In this document: piece after piece, positions 28,781 through 37,781 of the stretch | Layout: every line of letters begins with the position of its first letter | Position numbering within the stretch: position 1 is the stretch's first letter | Source: Erythrobacter aurantius | Lineage (GTDB): Bacteria > Pseudomonadota > Alphaproteobacteria > Sphingomonadales > Sphingomonadaceae | DNA length: 64,000 nt | Assembly (NCBI RefSeq): GCF_023823125.1 | Contig: NZ_CP090949.1 | Coordinates: 3,358,085-3,422,084, forward strand | Direction: 5' to 3' | The notes under the pieces: generated by a model | Seen by the model: only the letters and a program-made list of their open reading frames with translations | Databases searched by the model: none | What the model was told of the DNA's origin: nothing | Translations under genes and position numbers: made by a program

Positions 28781-30898
28781 TCAGGCCGCGACCTCATCCT
28801 CCTTGGACTTGCGACGCCGCAGGATAGCGGCGGCGGCGAGGCCGAACAGCACCATCATCGGCGGGGCAGGCACATCGGTGCCGCCGCTGCTGCCCGAGGA
28901 CGAGCTTGAACTTGAGCTGGAAGACGAACTGCTGGACGAAGTCGTTCCGCCGAAGCTCGACGAACCGCTCGAAGAACTGGAACCCGAGCTGGACGAAGAC
29001 GAGGAACTGCTGGTTCCACCAAAGCTCGAAGTGCTGCCGCCCGAAGACGAGGAGCCCGACGAGCTTGAAGAACTCGAGCCAGAGGACGAGCCGGAGCTGT
29101 TGCCGCCCGACGAGCTCGACGAACCGGAACTGGAACCAGACGACGAACTGGAGCTGCTGCCGCCAAAGCTCGACGATCCGCCCGATGAGCTGGATGACGA
29201 GGACGAGGACGAGGACGACGAACCCGACGACGAAGTGCTACCGCCGAAGCTCGAGGAACCGCCCGAGCTGCTTGACGAACTGGAGCTCGATGACGAGCTC
29301 GAAGAAGAGGACGAGCCGCCAAAGCTGGAACTGCCGCCGCTGGTCGTGCCACCCGAGGAACCCGAAGAAGACGAGGACGAGGAACTGCTCGACGATGAAG
29401 ACGAGCTGGTCGAGCTGGTCATGTTGCCCGAGCTGCCACCGCTGGTCGCGCCACCCGAAGTCGTGTTTCCGCCAGAGCTTGAGCTGCTTGACGACGAAGA
29501 ACTCGACGAGCTGGAGCTCGACGAAGCGGAACCGCCCGAAGAACCGCCCGACGAGCCGCTCGAAGAGCTGGATGAGCTGGATGAGCTTGAGGAGGAGCCA
29601 GACGAGGAGGTCGATCCGCCCGTGGTTCCACCGGAAGTTCCGCCACCCGAGGACGAGCTGGACGACGAGCTGCTCGAAGAGGACGAGCTGGAAGAGCTCG
29701 ACCCGCCTGACCCGCCGGTGCTGGTGACATTGCCAGAAGTGCTGGTGACGTTGCCCGAAGTGGTGGAACTGGTCGTGCTCGACACATTGCCAGAAGTCGA
29801 ACTTGTGCTCGAGACGTTGCCGGATGTCGAACTGGTGCTCGAAACATTCCCCGAACTGGAGGTGCTCGTCGAAACGTTGCCCGATGTACTCGAAACGTTG
29901 CCCGAAGTGCTGGAGATGTTGCCCGAGGTCGTGCTCGACACATTCCCCGACGTGCTTGAGACATTGCCCGAGGTGCTGCTCGAAACATTCCCGGAGGTCG
30001 AAGTCGAAACATTGCCGGACGTGCTGGTCGACACGTTACCGGAGGTGCTGGTCGAGACATTGCCAGAGGTCGTGCTCGACACATTGCCCGAGGTGCTGGT
30101 CGAAACGTTTCCGGACGTGCTGCTCGACGCATTGCCAGAAGTCGTAGTGGTGGTCGTAGTGGTCGTGGTCGTGCCGTTGCCGCCCGAGGTGCCACCGTTC
30201 GTCCCGCCTGAAGTGCTGGTGCTGGAGCTGCCACCGCTGGAGCTGGTGCTGCCGCCGCTGGTGCTCGTGCTGGAACCACCTGAACCGCCGGAGCCACCTG
30301 AACCACCGGAGCTGACATCACCGGAGGTCGAGCTGCTGGTGCCACCACCGGACGTGGTGGTGCTGATGCTCACATCACCCGAAGACGAACCGCCTCCGCC
30401 GAAGAAGCCACCGAAGAAGCCTCCGCCGAAACCGCCGCCAAAGCCGCCAAGGCCGCCGCCGACAATCACCGGGCCACCACCAAAGCCGCCACCGCCACTG
30501 ATCGGCGGAAGCGGGGGAAGCGGTCCAGGAGCGTACGCCACCTGTGCGATCGGCGGGCATTCGGCTTCGTTAATATATGCGCGCGTAGCACCTGCGGGCA
30601 GCGATCCGGCCACGCCATAGGGGCCAGGGATCGGCTGGCACTCGATCGTGCGCTCCACGATCCGCCGACGACGCTCAGGCTCGGGCAGAGGTGGAAGTTC
30701 GCGCACGCGTTCCGTTTTCACATAGCGCGGCTGCTTCACATAATCAGGGCTCGTTTCGACCAGCTTGCCGTCCGCATCGGTGGTGAACCGCGGTGCGTCC
30801 GTGTTCATCGGCTCCGCCATGCGAACCGCGCCGCCTTGCAAAAGCGCAATTCCGGCAGCTGTTGCTGCGAGCTTGGCTGATACCATCTTGATCGACAT
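28781..30898 (-). CDS. Ser/Gly-rich repeat surface protein with PEP-CTERM-like tail
   Basis: A 705-residue low-complexity secreted protein. Layout: signal-like segment (about 1-28); a basic/Pro region with two Cys (87 in ECQP, 114 in ECPP); a Gly/Phe-rich block (135-170); Ser/Gly and poly-Thr stretches; about 17 copies of SGNV/A/I separated by Ser/Thr spacers (about 254-385); then about 290 residues almost wholly Ser and Gly with regular SSFGGSS interruptions. The tail VPAPPMMVLFGLAAAAILRRRKSK has the VPxP-hydrophobic-Arg pattern of PEP-CTERM sorting signals, so it is probably handled by an exosortase and placed on the surface or in matrix. No function assignable. A long open frame on the other strand is an artefact of the codon pattern. 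Confidence 0.75.
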   Translation of the reverse strand: MSIKMVSAKLAATAAGIALLQGGAVRMAEPMNTDAPRFTTDADGKLVETSPDYVKQPRYVKTERVRELPPLPEPERRRRIVERTIECQPIPGPYGVAGSLPAGATRAYINEAECPPIAQVAYAPGPLPPLPPISGGGGFGGGPVIVGGGLGGFGGGFGGGFFGGFFGGGGSSSGDVSISTTTSGGGTSSSTSGDVSSGGSGGSGGSGGSSTSTSGGSTSSSGGSSSTSTSGGTNGGTSGGNGTTTTTTTTTTTSGNASSSTSGNVSTSTSGNVSSTTSGNVSTSTSGNVSTSTSGNVSTSTSGNVSSSTSGNVSSTSGNVSSTTSGNISSTSGNVSSTSGNVSTSTSSSGNVSSTSSTSGNVSSTSSTSGNVSSTTSSTTSGNVTSTSGNVTSTGGSGGSSSSSSSSSSSSSSSSSSGGGTSGGTTGGSTSSSGSSSSSSSSSSSSSGSSGGSSGGSASSSSSSSSSSSSSSSSSGGNTTSGGATSGGSSGNMTSSTSSSSSSSSSSSSSSSGSSGGTTSGGSSSFGGSSSSSSSSSSSSSSSSSGGSSSFGGSTSSSGSSSSSSSSSSSSSGGSSSFGGSSSSSSSGSSSGSSSSSGGNSSGSSSGSSSSSSSGSSSSGGSTSSFGGTSSSSSSSSSGSSSSSGSSSFGGTTSSSSSSSSSSSSSSSGSSGGTDVPAPPMMVLFGLAAAAILRRRKSKEDEVAA
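29745..30140 (-). repeat. SGNV-coding tandem repeats inside the Ser/Gly protein gene
   Basis: About 17 degenerate units of 21-36 nt, each encoding SGNV (once SGNA, once SGNI) plus a Ser/Thr spacer of 3-8 residues. The DNA units are similar but not identical, consistent with old duplication plus slippage. Copy number could vary between strains. Confidence 0.75.
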
Positions 30899-31001
30899 GA
30901 GAACGAACCCTGTTGCCTGTCATGGCTGAGTGCGGACCTTCCACACCTTCACCAATTCCAATGATGTCTTGGGATTGAAGAAGCGTTGACGGCAATGCGG
31001 T

Positions 31002-31018
31002 TAACCATGTTTTGGTTA
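31002..31018. promoter_or_regulatory. Palindrome upstream of the Ser/Gly protein gene
   Basis: TAACCA (31002-31007) and TGGTTA (31013-31018) form a 6-bp inverted repeat with a 5-nt centre, about 105 nt before the minus-strand start at 30898. It could be an operator for the repeat protein gene. No regulator identified. Confidence 0.3.
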
Positions 31019-31031
31019 GGCTAACGGCTCG

Positions 31032-31055
31032 AAACGGCAAAAAATGGCCGTTTTT
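31032..31055 (-). terminator. Possible terminator of the ruvA-ruvB operon
   Basis: AAACGGC (31032-31038) and GCCGTTT (31047-31053) form a 7-bp stem about 70 nt past the ruvB stop. On the minus strand the stem ends in only three Ts; on the plus strand five Ts follow, but no gene there needs it. Moderate support. Confidence 0.45.
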
Positions 31056-31121
31056 CAAAGGCGCTGTCCCGTTTTGACACCGAAACCGGCAGCTTGGTTA
31101 GGCCGAATTTCAGTCATTTGC

Positions 31122-32162
31122 TCAATCCGGCGGGTCGAACATGCTCGTTTGCGCGGTGTTGCCGCCCGGAGTCGGCCTGGTCATTTCCAGATGCTCCCAA
31201 CCCGCATCGTTAAGCATCCGTCCGCGTTCCGTCCGGGCGATCAGGCCCAGCTGGATGAGGTAGGGTTCGATCACCTCCTCCACCGTGTCGCGCTGCTCCG
31301 AAAGCCCCGCTGCCAGCGCCGCAACACCCACCGGGCCGCCCTTGTAGGTCGCCGCGATCATGGTGAGGTAGCGCCGGTCCATCGCATCAAGGCCGAGCTT
31401 GTCGATCTCCAGCCGGGTCAGCGCGTCATCGGCAATCGCGCGGGTGACGCGCCCCTGCCCTGCGACCTGCGCAAAGTCGCGCACTCGCCGCAGCAGCCGC
31501 CCCGCAACCCGCGGAGTGCCACGCGATCGCCGCGCAATCTCGCGCGCGCCATCAGCGTCGATGTCCAGCCCCAGCAGCCGCGCGCCGCGCGTCACCACCA
31601 GATCGAGCTCGTCATGGCTGTAGAACTGCAGCCGCACCGGAATGCCGAAGCGATCGCGCAAAGGGGTGGTCAGCAGCCCCTGCCGCGTGGTCGCGCCCAC
31701 CAGCGTGAACGGCGGCAGGTCGATCCGCACGCTGCGCGCCGACGGCCCTTCGCCGATGATCAGATCGAGCGCGCGATCCTCCATTGCGGGATAGAGCACT
31801 TCCTCGACCACGGGATTGAGCCGGTGGATCTCGTCTATGAACAGCACGTCATGCGGTTCGAGATTGGTCAGCAGCGCGGCAAGATCGCCCGCCTTGGCGA
31901 TCACCGGGCCACTGGTGGCGCGAAAGCCCACGCCTAGTTCCGCCGCCACAATCTGCGCCAGCGTCGTCTTGCCCAGCCCCGGCGGCCCGTGGAAAAGCGT
32001 ATGGTCCATCGCCTCACCCCGTGCGCGTGCACTGTCGATGAAGACCCGCAGGTTCTCCCGCGCCGCCTCCTGACCGATGAACTCGGCAAGCGACTTGGGC
32101 CGCAGCGCCACGTCAGGGTCGCCGGGTTGGCTGTCACCGGAATGAAGGGGGGGCTCGGTCAT
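31122..32162 (-). CDS. ruvB: Holliday junction branch migration ATPase RuvB
   Basis: A 346-residue AAA+ motor that drives Holliday junction migration with RuvA. Walker A GPPGLGKT (about 59-66), Walker [10 protein letters not shown], and sensor [18 protein letters not shown] are intact; the C-terminal winged helix is complete. Last gene of an operon that begins with ruvA about 2 kb upstream, with three small unrelated genes between them. Its start overlaps the preceding stop (ATGA at 32159-32162). Confidence 0.98.
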   Translation of the reverse strand: MTEPPLHSGDSQPGDPDVALRPKSLAEFIGQEAARENLRVFIDSARARGEAMDHTLFHGPPGLGKTTLAQIVAAELGVGFRATSGPVIAKAGDLAALLTNLEPHDVLFIDEIHRLNPVVEEVLYPAMEDRALDLIIGEGPSARSVRIDLPPFTLVGATTRQGLLTTPLRDRFGIPVRLQFYSHDELDLVVTRGARLLGLDIDADGAREIARRSRGTPRVAGRLLRRVRDFAQVAGQGRVTRAIADDALTRLEIDKLGLDAMDRRYLTMIAATYKGGPVGVAALAAGLSEQRDTVEEVIEPYLIQLGLIARTERGRMLNDAGWEHLEMTRPTPGGNTAQTSMFDPPD

Positions 32163-32593
32163 CTCAGTCCTTCATTCCCGACCGCGCCATAGAACTCGCC
32201 ATTGCGATAGAGCTGCCACGTTTCAAAGGCTGACGACCACGTATGGACTTGCAGCGAGAAGCCATTGTCGAACGAGATAGTGAGGTCACCGGTTCGTGCG
32301 TCAAGCGAGACCGCCGAAATCCGCAAACCATCAGCAGTTTCGTTGGCCTTGGCCTCGGCATCGATCGGGGCGGGCAGGGCGAACTGATGCCCGTCATCCT
32401 CGCTGGTAACGACGATGCTCTTCGCGCCAATCAGACGCCATTGGTTGGTTCTGATCGTCCAATCGGCGCCGACGTCGATGCGCCATTGTCCTTCTGCGCC
32501 TCTCCTGAGCCTCACGGATGAGTTGGCGAACCAGTCCTCCAACTCCTTCGCAAAGGTATCGGTCTTCGAGTGGGTGGCAAATAGCTCCATCAA
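32159..32593 (-). CDS. Hypothetical 144-residue cytoplasmic protein
   Basis: No signal peptide or membrane segment. The sequence is predicted mostly beta, with alternating short strands ([32 protein letters not shown]) and a terminal [14 protein letters not shown]. It resembles small proteins of unknown function found in toxin-immunity neighbourhoods, but I cannot name the family. It overlaps ruvB downstream and the DsrE gene upstream by ATGA, so it is translated with them. Confidence 0.6.
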   Translation of the reverse strand: MMELFATHSKTDTFAKELEDWFANSSVRLRRGAEGQWRIDVGADWTIRTNQWRLIGAKSIVVTSEDDGHQFALPAPIDAEAKANETADGLRISAVSLDARTGDLTISFDNGFSLQVHTWSSAFETWQLYRNGEFYGAVGNEGLR

Positions 32594-33111
32594 AACGGGT
32601 TCACCGTGTAGCCGTCCTGCTGCAACAGCGCGTGGGCGGTCATGGCGGATAGGTGCAGTTCGACGCCTTCGATCAGGTCGGCCTTCTTCACCCCGTTAGC
32701 CGCCGCGCTCTGGCCGCAGAGGATGAAGCGCACGCCCTTGGCCAGCATCGCCTCGATCATCGGTCGCGAGGCATTGCCTTCGCGGGTGGTGAGATCAAGC
32801 GTCGCGCGGCCGTGCACCACCACCGCCAGCTGGATGCGATCCTCCGGCACCCCGGCGGCGACATGCATGTTGATGAAACGCGCCGCGCTTTCGAAGCCGC
32901 GGTTGCGCGCGTCTGTTTCTGCGGGCGTCGCCACGTCGAAAGCGATGGCGAAGCGGCTGAAACTGGGCAGCGGCTCACCCCCTTCAACCGGGGCATGCGG
33001 GCCGAAATCCTCGAACACCGGGCCTGTCGCGAAGGTTTCGAGGCTTGGTGATTGGGCCGCTATTGGCGCCGCGAGGGCTGCACAGATAATCGCACAAAGA
33101 AACCTCGTCAT
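32590..33111 (-). CDS. Secreted DsrE-family protein
   Basis: A 173-residue protein with an N-terminal signal peptide (about 1-20, ending AAPIAAQ) and a DsrE/DsrF-like domain: FINMHVAAGVPEDRIQLAVVVHG, then GVRFILCGQSAAANGV with the conserved Cys, and a terminal LLQQDGY. DsrE-like folds handle sulfur or sulfane groups; periplasmic members are poorly characterised. The ATG at 33111 is favoured because AGGAG lies 6 nt upstream and it overlaps the previous stop. Confidence 0.85.
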   Translation of the reverse strand: MTRFLCAIICAALAAPIAAQSPSLETFATGPVFEDFGPHAPVEGGEPLPSFSRFAIAFDVATPAETDARNRGFESAARFINMHVAAGVPEDRIQLAVVVHGRATLDLTTREGNASRPMIEAMLAKGVRFILCGQSAAANGVKKADLIEGVELHLSAMTAHALLQQDGYTVNPF

Positions 33112-33479
33112 TTCCAACTCCTAAGTAGACGGTCGCCAATAGCGATGATCGCCAATGCAATCCCTGCGAGAACGAACTGCCAGAAGGGTGCGAATGCGAA
33201 AACCAATGCGCTTTGAGCATCTGGAGCTGCAACATAAATGGTCTCATAGTAAGCCCAAATGCCGAATGCCGCTATCGGCACAGCCGCAATCAGTTGGGCA
33301 TCGCGATAAAGTGGGACGAAGCATAGAAGGGCGATCGGAGCGACTGCGAAGAGCACGAAAGGGATCGACGTAACCATCCGCCATAGTTCCACTTGCCCAG
33401 ACGATTCTCCGAACATGAAGAACATCACCGCGAGGGTATATAGGCCAAAGAGCCCGTATCGAAACGTCGCTGGAATCAT
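33108..33479 (-). CDS. Hypothetical four-helix membrane protein between ruvA and ruvB
   Basis: A 123-residue protein with four predicted transmembrane helices (about 8-24, 35-58, 63-82, 95-115). No family recognised. The DNA is visibly less GC-rich than the flanking genes, which may mean later arrival. Coupled at both ends: its ATG overlaps the ruvA stop (33476-33479) and its stop overlaps the DsrE start. Confidence 0.65.
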   Translation of the reverse strand: MIPATFRYGLFGLYTLAVMFFMFGESSGQVELWRMVTSIPFVLFAVAPIALLCFVPLYRDAQLIAAVPIAAFGIWAYYETIYVAAPDAQSALVFAFAPFWQFVLAGIALAIIAIGDRLLRSWK

Positions 33480-34084
33480 CCCGCCGCCTTCTTCAATGCA
33501 ACTCGGATTAGGTCGCCTTCGCTGGCGCCTTCGCCCAGTTCGGCATGGGCGCGGGCGACGGCTTGCGCCGCGATGGCGGGTTTGAAGCCGAGGTTTTCGA
33601 GCGCGCTGACCGCATCGGCGCTGGCGCCCGCAGCCGGTGTGGCGGCGCCCATGGCAACGCCCGCCATCCCGCCGCCGGGGAGCGCGCCCGCCTTGTCCTT
33701 CAATTCGTTGACGATCCGGCCGGCGAGCTTCGGCCCGACCCCGTTCGCGCGCGCCACGCTCGCCGCGTCTCCGGCAGCGCAGGCATCGCGCAGTTCCCCG
33801 GTCGAAAGCGCGGATAGGATCGCAAGGCCGACCTTCGACCCCACCCCCTGCACCTGCGTCAACAGCCGGAACCAGTCGCGTTCGGCGCTTTCGGCAAAGC
33901 CGAGCAGGCGCATGTCGTTTTCGCTCACCTGCAGATCGGTGTGGACGGTGCAGGCCTCCCCCACCTCGCCCAGCGCCGACAGCGTGCGCGCCGAGCAATG
34001 GACGAGATAACCCACCCCTTGCACATCGACGATGGCCCAGTCGGTGCCGATTTCGTCCAGCCTGCCGGATAGCTTCGCAATCAT
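33476..34084 (-). CDS. ruvA: Holliday junction DNA-binding protein RuvA
   Basis: A 202-residue RuvA. It has an N-terminal OB fold ([13 protein letters not shown]...VGYLVHC), two helix-hairpin-helix motifs ([26 protein letters not shown]), an Ala/Gly linker, and the C-terminal three-helix domain that contacts RuvB ([16 protein letters not shown]). It binds Holliday junctions and loads RuvB. First gene of the operon; a longer upstream reading through the palindromic repeat is unlikely because 34084 gives the exact family N-terminus. ruvC is not adjacent. Confidence 0.96.
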   Translation of the reverse strand: MIAKLSGRLDEIGTDWAIVDVQGVGYLVHCSARTLSALGEVGEACTVHTDLQVSENDMRLLGFAESAERDWFRLLTQVQGVGSKVGLAILSALSTGELRDACAAGDAASVARANGVGPKLAGRIVNELKDKAGALPGGGMAGVAMGAATPAAGASADAVSALENLGFKPAIAAQAVARAHAELGEGASEGDLIRVALKKAAG

Positions 34085-34476
34085 GGTTGGTTGTTGCCCG
34101 AATGTTCGGCGCAATGCCAGCAGACCGTTACACTTATCGTCATTCCCGCGCAGGCGGGAATCCAGCTTCGTTCCACCCCATTTGCCGCCGAGAAGCTGGA
34201 TCCCCGCCTTCGCGGGGATGACGGAGAGAGGTGCAACGCGTGGAACAGCGAAAGGGGTGTTTTGAAAAAATACAGATTCGCAATAGTGCGTTGTTTTTGC
34301 TGTTGTTTCAGAAAATTTCGCCGTCCAGTGTGCGACTTTCCATTCTCCTGTGTCTTTGCGCACCCGTCGGGCCACCCGAACCGCTCGCCATTTGCCCGGA
34401 CCATACCGCCGCAAGCGCGTGTAGGAAATGTGCCGAAAATCTCGACATGGGGCAGCCTTTCGCTAAGGAACAGGCC
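34085..34476. other. 392-bp divergent intergenic region, ruvA / aroC
   Basis: Holds the large palindromic repeat at 34137-34224, then an AT-richer stretch (about 34258-34320) that could carry the aroC promoter. No convincing gene; in-frame readings here have no family resemblance. Confidence 0.5.
34137..34224. repeat. Large extragenic palindrome (REP-like)
   Basis: Two inverted arms of about 30 nt, 34137-34166 and 34193-34223, flank a short centre. Each arm itself holds a small stem (TCCCGC...GCGGGA and CCCCGC...GCGGGG). It resembles the dispersed GTCATTCCCGC-type palindromes common in alphaproteobacterial genomes. Only one copy was seen in this window. Confidence 0.7.
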
Positions 34477-35562
34477 ATGAGTTACAACACATTCGGGCGC
34501 GTCCTGCGCTTCACGACATGGGGGGAAAGCCACGGGCCGGGACTTGGCGTGGTGCTTGACGGTGTGCCGCCGGGCATTCCCCTGCTCGAACGCGACATCC
34601 AGCCGTTCCTCGATGCGCGCAAGCCGGGGCAAAACAAATACACCACCCAGCGCAAGGAACCCGATCAGGTCCGCATCCTTTCGGGCGTGTTCACCACTTC
34701 CGAAGGCGATCAGGTGACGACAGGCACGCCGATCCACCTGATGATCGAGAACACCGATCAGCGATCGAAGGATTATTCGGAGATCGCCCAAAGCTATCGC
34801 CCCGGCCATGCCGATTACACCTATGACGCGAAATACGGCATCCGCGACTATCGCGGCGGCGGGCGTTCCAGCGCCCGCGAAACGGCGGCACGGGTGGCGG
34901 CGGGCGCGGTGGCGCGGCTGATCATCCCCGAAGTCACCATCACCGGCTTTGTCTGCGAACTGGGCGGCGACCATATCGAACGCGATGCGATCAATTACGA
35001 AAACATCGCCAAGAACCCGTTCTTCTGCCCCGACAGCTGGGCCGCGACCCGTTGGGCCGAAAAGGTCGAGGCCGCGCGCAAGGACGGATCATCGCTGGGC
35101 GCGGTGGTCGAATGCGTGGCCGATGGCGTTCCCGCCGGATGGGGCGCGCCGATCTACGCCAAGCTCGACAGCGAACTGGCCGCCGCGATGATGAGCATCA
35201 ATGCGACCAAGGGCGTGGAAATCGGCGACGGCTTCGAGGCCGCGCGGCTGACCGGCGAACAGAACGCCGATGAAATGCGCCCCGGCCCCGACGGCAAACC
35301 GGTGTTCGCCAGCAACCACGCGGGCGGCACGGCGGGCGGCATTTCCACCGGGCAACCGGTGGTGTGCCGGGTGGCGTTCAAGCCGACTTCGTCGATCCTC
35401 AAGCCGGTAAAGTCGATCAATTCCGCCGGAGAAGCGGTGGATGTGGTGACCAAGGGCCGCCATGACCCATGCGTCGGCATTCGCGGCACTCCGGTGGTCG
35501 AAGCGATGATGGCGCTGGTTCTGGCGGACGCGAAACTGATGCACCGGGCGCAGGTGGGGTGA
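34477..35562 (+). CDS. aroC: Chorismate synthase
   Basis: A 361-residue FMN-dependent enzyme that makes chorismate from EPSP, the last shikimate step. Diagnostic motifs are GESHGPGLG near residue 17, [12 protein letters not shown] (about 128-139) and [13 protein letters not shown] (about 285-297). The ATG at 34477 has an AAGGAAC site upstream. An alternative start about 250 nt upstream would prefix unrelated sequence. It feeds the phenylalanine route whose pheA is at the window start. Confidence 0.97.
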   Translation: MSYNTFGRVLRFTTWGESHGPGLGVVLDGVPPGIPLLERDIQPFLDARKPGQNKYTTQRKEPDQVRILSGVFTTSEGDQVTTGTPIHLMIENTDQRSKDYSEIAQSYRPGHADYTYDAKYGIRDYRGGGRSSARETAARVAAGAVARLIIPEVTITGFVCELGGDHIERDAINYENIAKNPFFCPDSWAATRWAEKVEAARKDGSSLGAVVECVADGVPAGWGAPIYAKLDSELAAAMMSINATKGVEIGDGFEAARLTGEQNADEMRPGPDGKPVFASNHAGGTAGGISTGQPVVCRVAFKPTSSILKPVKSINSAGEAVDVVTKGRHDPCVGIRGTPVVEAMMALVLADAKLMHRAQVG

Positions 35563-35566
35563 AGGT

Positions 35567-36451
35567 TTGAGGGTAGTCCTCACCGGCTCATCGGGCCGCA
35601 TCGGTCGCGCGATCTTCGGGGCGCTTTCGCCTGGTCACGATGTCATCGGGATTGATCGCAACGCCTTTTCGACGACGCGGATCATCGGCGATTGCACCGA
35701 CCGTGAATTGCTCAAAGCTGCGCTCGACGGAGCGGACGCGGTGATCCATGCCGCCGGTCCGCACGCCCCGCATGTGGGCGTGGTATCCGATTCCGAGTTT
35801 CTCCGCGTCAATGTCGATGGGACGCGGACAATCGCGGAAATCGCGCGAGCAAGCGGGGTCAGGCGTTTCCTCTACACCTCCACCACCGCGCTTTACGGAC
35901 ACGCGGTCGAGCCGGGGCGATGCACGTGGATCGACGAGGAGACGACGCCGCAGCCGCGCACCGTCTACCACCGCACCAAACTTGCGGCAGAGGCGCTGCT
36001 CGAAGATCTGGCCTCCGCCGAAATGCCCCTGCGTGTCCTGCGGATGTCGCGCTGCTTCCCCGAACCCGCACCGTTGATGGCGGCCTATCGCCTGCATCGC
36101 GGGGTCGATGCGCGCGATGTGGCATCAGGGCACGCGCTGGCTCTTGCCGATGATGGCGCGCCGTTTGAGCGCTTTGTCCTGTCGGGCGCGTCTCCTTTCA
36201 CGCGGGAAGACTGCGACGATCTGGCCCGTGATGCGGCGGGCGTGATCCGCGCAAGACTGCCGAGCCTCGCCGCCGAGTTCGCGCGCAGGGGCTGGCCGCT
36301 GCCGCAAAGCATCGACAGGGTTTATTCAAGCGCGAAGGCAGAGGAAGCGCTTGGCTGGAAGGCGCGCTTTGACTGGCGCGAGGTGCTGGCTCAGGCGGAT
36401 CGGGACGATCTCGAAGTGCTTCCTGCAGCCTTACCTGCCGGGAAGGGTTGA
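35567..36451 (+). CDS. NAD(P)-dependent epimerase/dehydratase (extended SDR)
   Basis: A 294-residue extended SDR starting at a TTG, 4 nt after aroC. It has the Rossmann GSSGRIG (7-13), a DRNAF-like cofactor turn, and TSTTALYG with YHRTK, the catalytic Tyr-x-x-x-Lys. The C-terminal substrate domain is present. It probably acts on a nucleotide sugar or similar; the specific substrate is not clear. TTG is the only reasonable start giving a complete Rossmann strand. Confidence 0.82.
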   Translation: MRVVLTGSSGRIGRAIFGALSPGHDVIGIDRNAFSTTRIIGDCTDRELLKAALDGADAVIHAAGPHAPHVGVVSDSEFLRVNVDGTRTIAEIARASGVRRFLYTSTTALYGHAVEPGRCTWIDEETTPQPRTVYHRTKLAAEALLEDLASAEMPLRVLRMSRCFPEPAPLMAAYRLHRGVDARDVASGHALALADDGAPFERFVLSGASPFTREDCDDLARDAAGVIRARLPSLAAEFARRGWPLPQSIDRVYSSAKAEEALGWKARFDWREVLAQADRDDLEVLPAALPAGKG

Positions 36452-36670
36452 CGGCTTGGGCGCTGAACCTTCGTCCCTTGTCATCCGATTTTCGTCCAAT
36501 GGTGATAGCCACAGTCCCGATCGCTTGATAACCAAGCATCCGTTCCATTTTACAAGGCCATAGGTGTCGCCATCACACTAGAATCCGCCCCGCTGGCGCA
36601 CGACTTCGACGAAAACGAGCCCGCACCGACCTGCGGCCTTCCTGCCGGCAGCGCGGTTGCGACGCCCGAT

Positions 36671-37663
36671 TTGCGCGATCTGACGCGCAAGCTAGCGCAG
36701 TTTCGCACACCGCGCCTCAGCCGCAGCATGTGGGAACTGGGATCGACGCTGGTTCCCTTCATCGCGGCATTCGCGGCGATGCTGTTCGCGGTGGAGGCCG
36801 GGTATTACATCGCGCTGCTGCTCGCGCCGGTTGCGGGGCTGCTGCTGCTGCGGCTGTTCATCATCCAGCACGATTGCGGCCACAATGCCTTCCTCAAGCG
36901 CAAGAAGACCAACAACTGGATCGGCCGCGCCATCGGCGTGTTCACCCTGACGCCCTATGATTGCTGGGCGCGCAGCCATGCCTTGCACCACGCCAGCACC
37001 GGCAATCTCGACGCGCGAGGGTTTGGCGATGTCGATACGCTGACGGTGCGCGAATATATGGAGAAGGGCCGGATTGGGCGGCTGTTCTATCGCCTGTATC
37101 GCCATCCGGTGGTTCTGCTCGGCCTTGGCCCGGCATATCTGTTCCTGCTGCGGCACCGCCTGCCGATCGGGCTTATGAAGGCGGGCGTCGCCTATTGGGT
37201 CAGCGCGCTGGCGACCAATGCGGTGACGGCGTCGATCCTGATCGCGCTGGCGCTGGTTTTCGGCGTGGCGACGACGGCCATCGTGTTCCTGCCGGTGCTG
37301 CTCATCGCGGCGTCGACAGGCGTGTGGCTGTTCTATGTCCAGCACCAGTTCGACGACGCGCAATGGGACAAGAAAGCCGACTGGTCGTTTCACGAGGCGG
37401 CTTTTGCGGGCAGTTCATACCTCGATCTGCCGCCCGTGCTGCGCTGGTTCACGGGCAATATCGGCATCCACCACATCCATCACCTGATGGCGCAGATCCC
37501 GTTCTATCGTCTGCCCGACGCGCTGCGGGCGCACCCGGAGCTGGCGCAATACAACCGGATCACCCCGCGCCAGACCCCGCGCCTGTTCATGCTGGCACTG
37601 TGGGACGAGGAACGGCGGCGGCTGGTCAGCTTCCGCGAAGCCCGGAAGCTTGCGCGGGGCTGA
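36671..37663 (+). CDS. Membrane fatty acid desaturase
   Basis: A protein of about 330 residues with four or more transmembrane helices and the three histidine boxes of membrane desaturases: HDCGHN (about 73-78), HALHHAS (about 103-109), and HHIHHL (about 270-275). It introduces a double bond in acyl chains using a di-iron centre and O2. The start is uncertain: no ATG is in frame before 36728 and the frame is open upstream to 36509; TTG at 36671 retains the conserved DLTRKLAQFR N-terminus. Confidence 0.85.
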   Translation: MRDLTRKLAQFRTPRLSRSMWELGSTLVPFIAAFAAMLFAVEAGYYIALLLAPVAGLLLLRLFIIQHDCGHNAFLKRKKTNNWIGRAIGVFTLTPYDCWARSHALHHASTGNLDARGFGDVDTLTVREYMEKGRIGRLFYRLYRHPVVLLGLGPAYLFLLRHRLPIGLMKAGVAYWVSALATNAVTASILIALALVFGVATTAIVFLPVLLIAASTGVWLFYVQHQFDDAQWDKKADWSFHEAAFAGSSYLDLPPVLRWFTGNIGIHHIHHLMAQIPFYRLPDALRAHPELAQYNRITPRQTPRLFMLALWDEERRRLVSFREARKLARG

Positions 37664-37732
37664 AACCGCGTGCTCTGCTTCGAACTCTAATTTGATCTGG
37701 CGCAATGCAGCGCCCCCTGCCCCGAGTCACTT

Positions 37733-37751
37733 ATGTCGACGGGATCGACAT
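37733..37751. promoter_or_regulatory. Perfect palindrome upstream of bchE
   Basis: ATGTCGA (37733-37739), 5-nt centre, TCGACAT (37745-37751). It lies about 30 nt before the predicted bchE start. The outer TGT and ACA are 11 nt apart, near but not equal to the 12-nt spacing of PpsR/CrtJ sites. Candidate operator for light or oxygen control. Confidence 0.45.
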
Positions 37752-37781
37752 GACTGACATATGGTTTGGGGGCATATCGCT

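Noticed and set aside
28767..30620. 617-codon Pro/Glu/Leu-rich open frame opposite the Ser/Gly repeat gene
   Set aside because: It is the complement of highly repetitive Ser/Gly/Thr codons; no start signal, no domain, and the other strand has a signal peptide and sorting tail.
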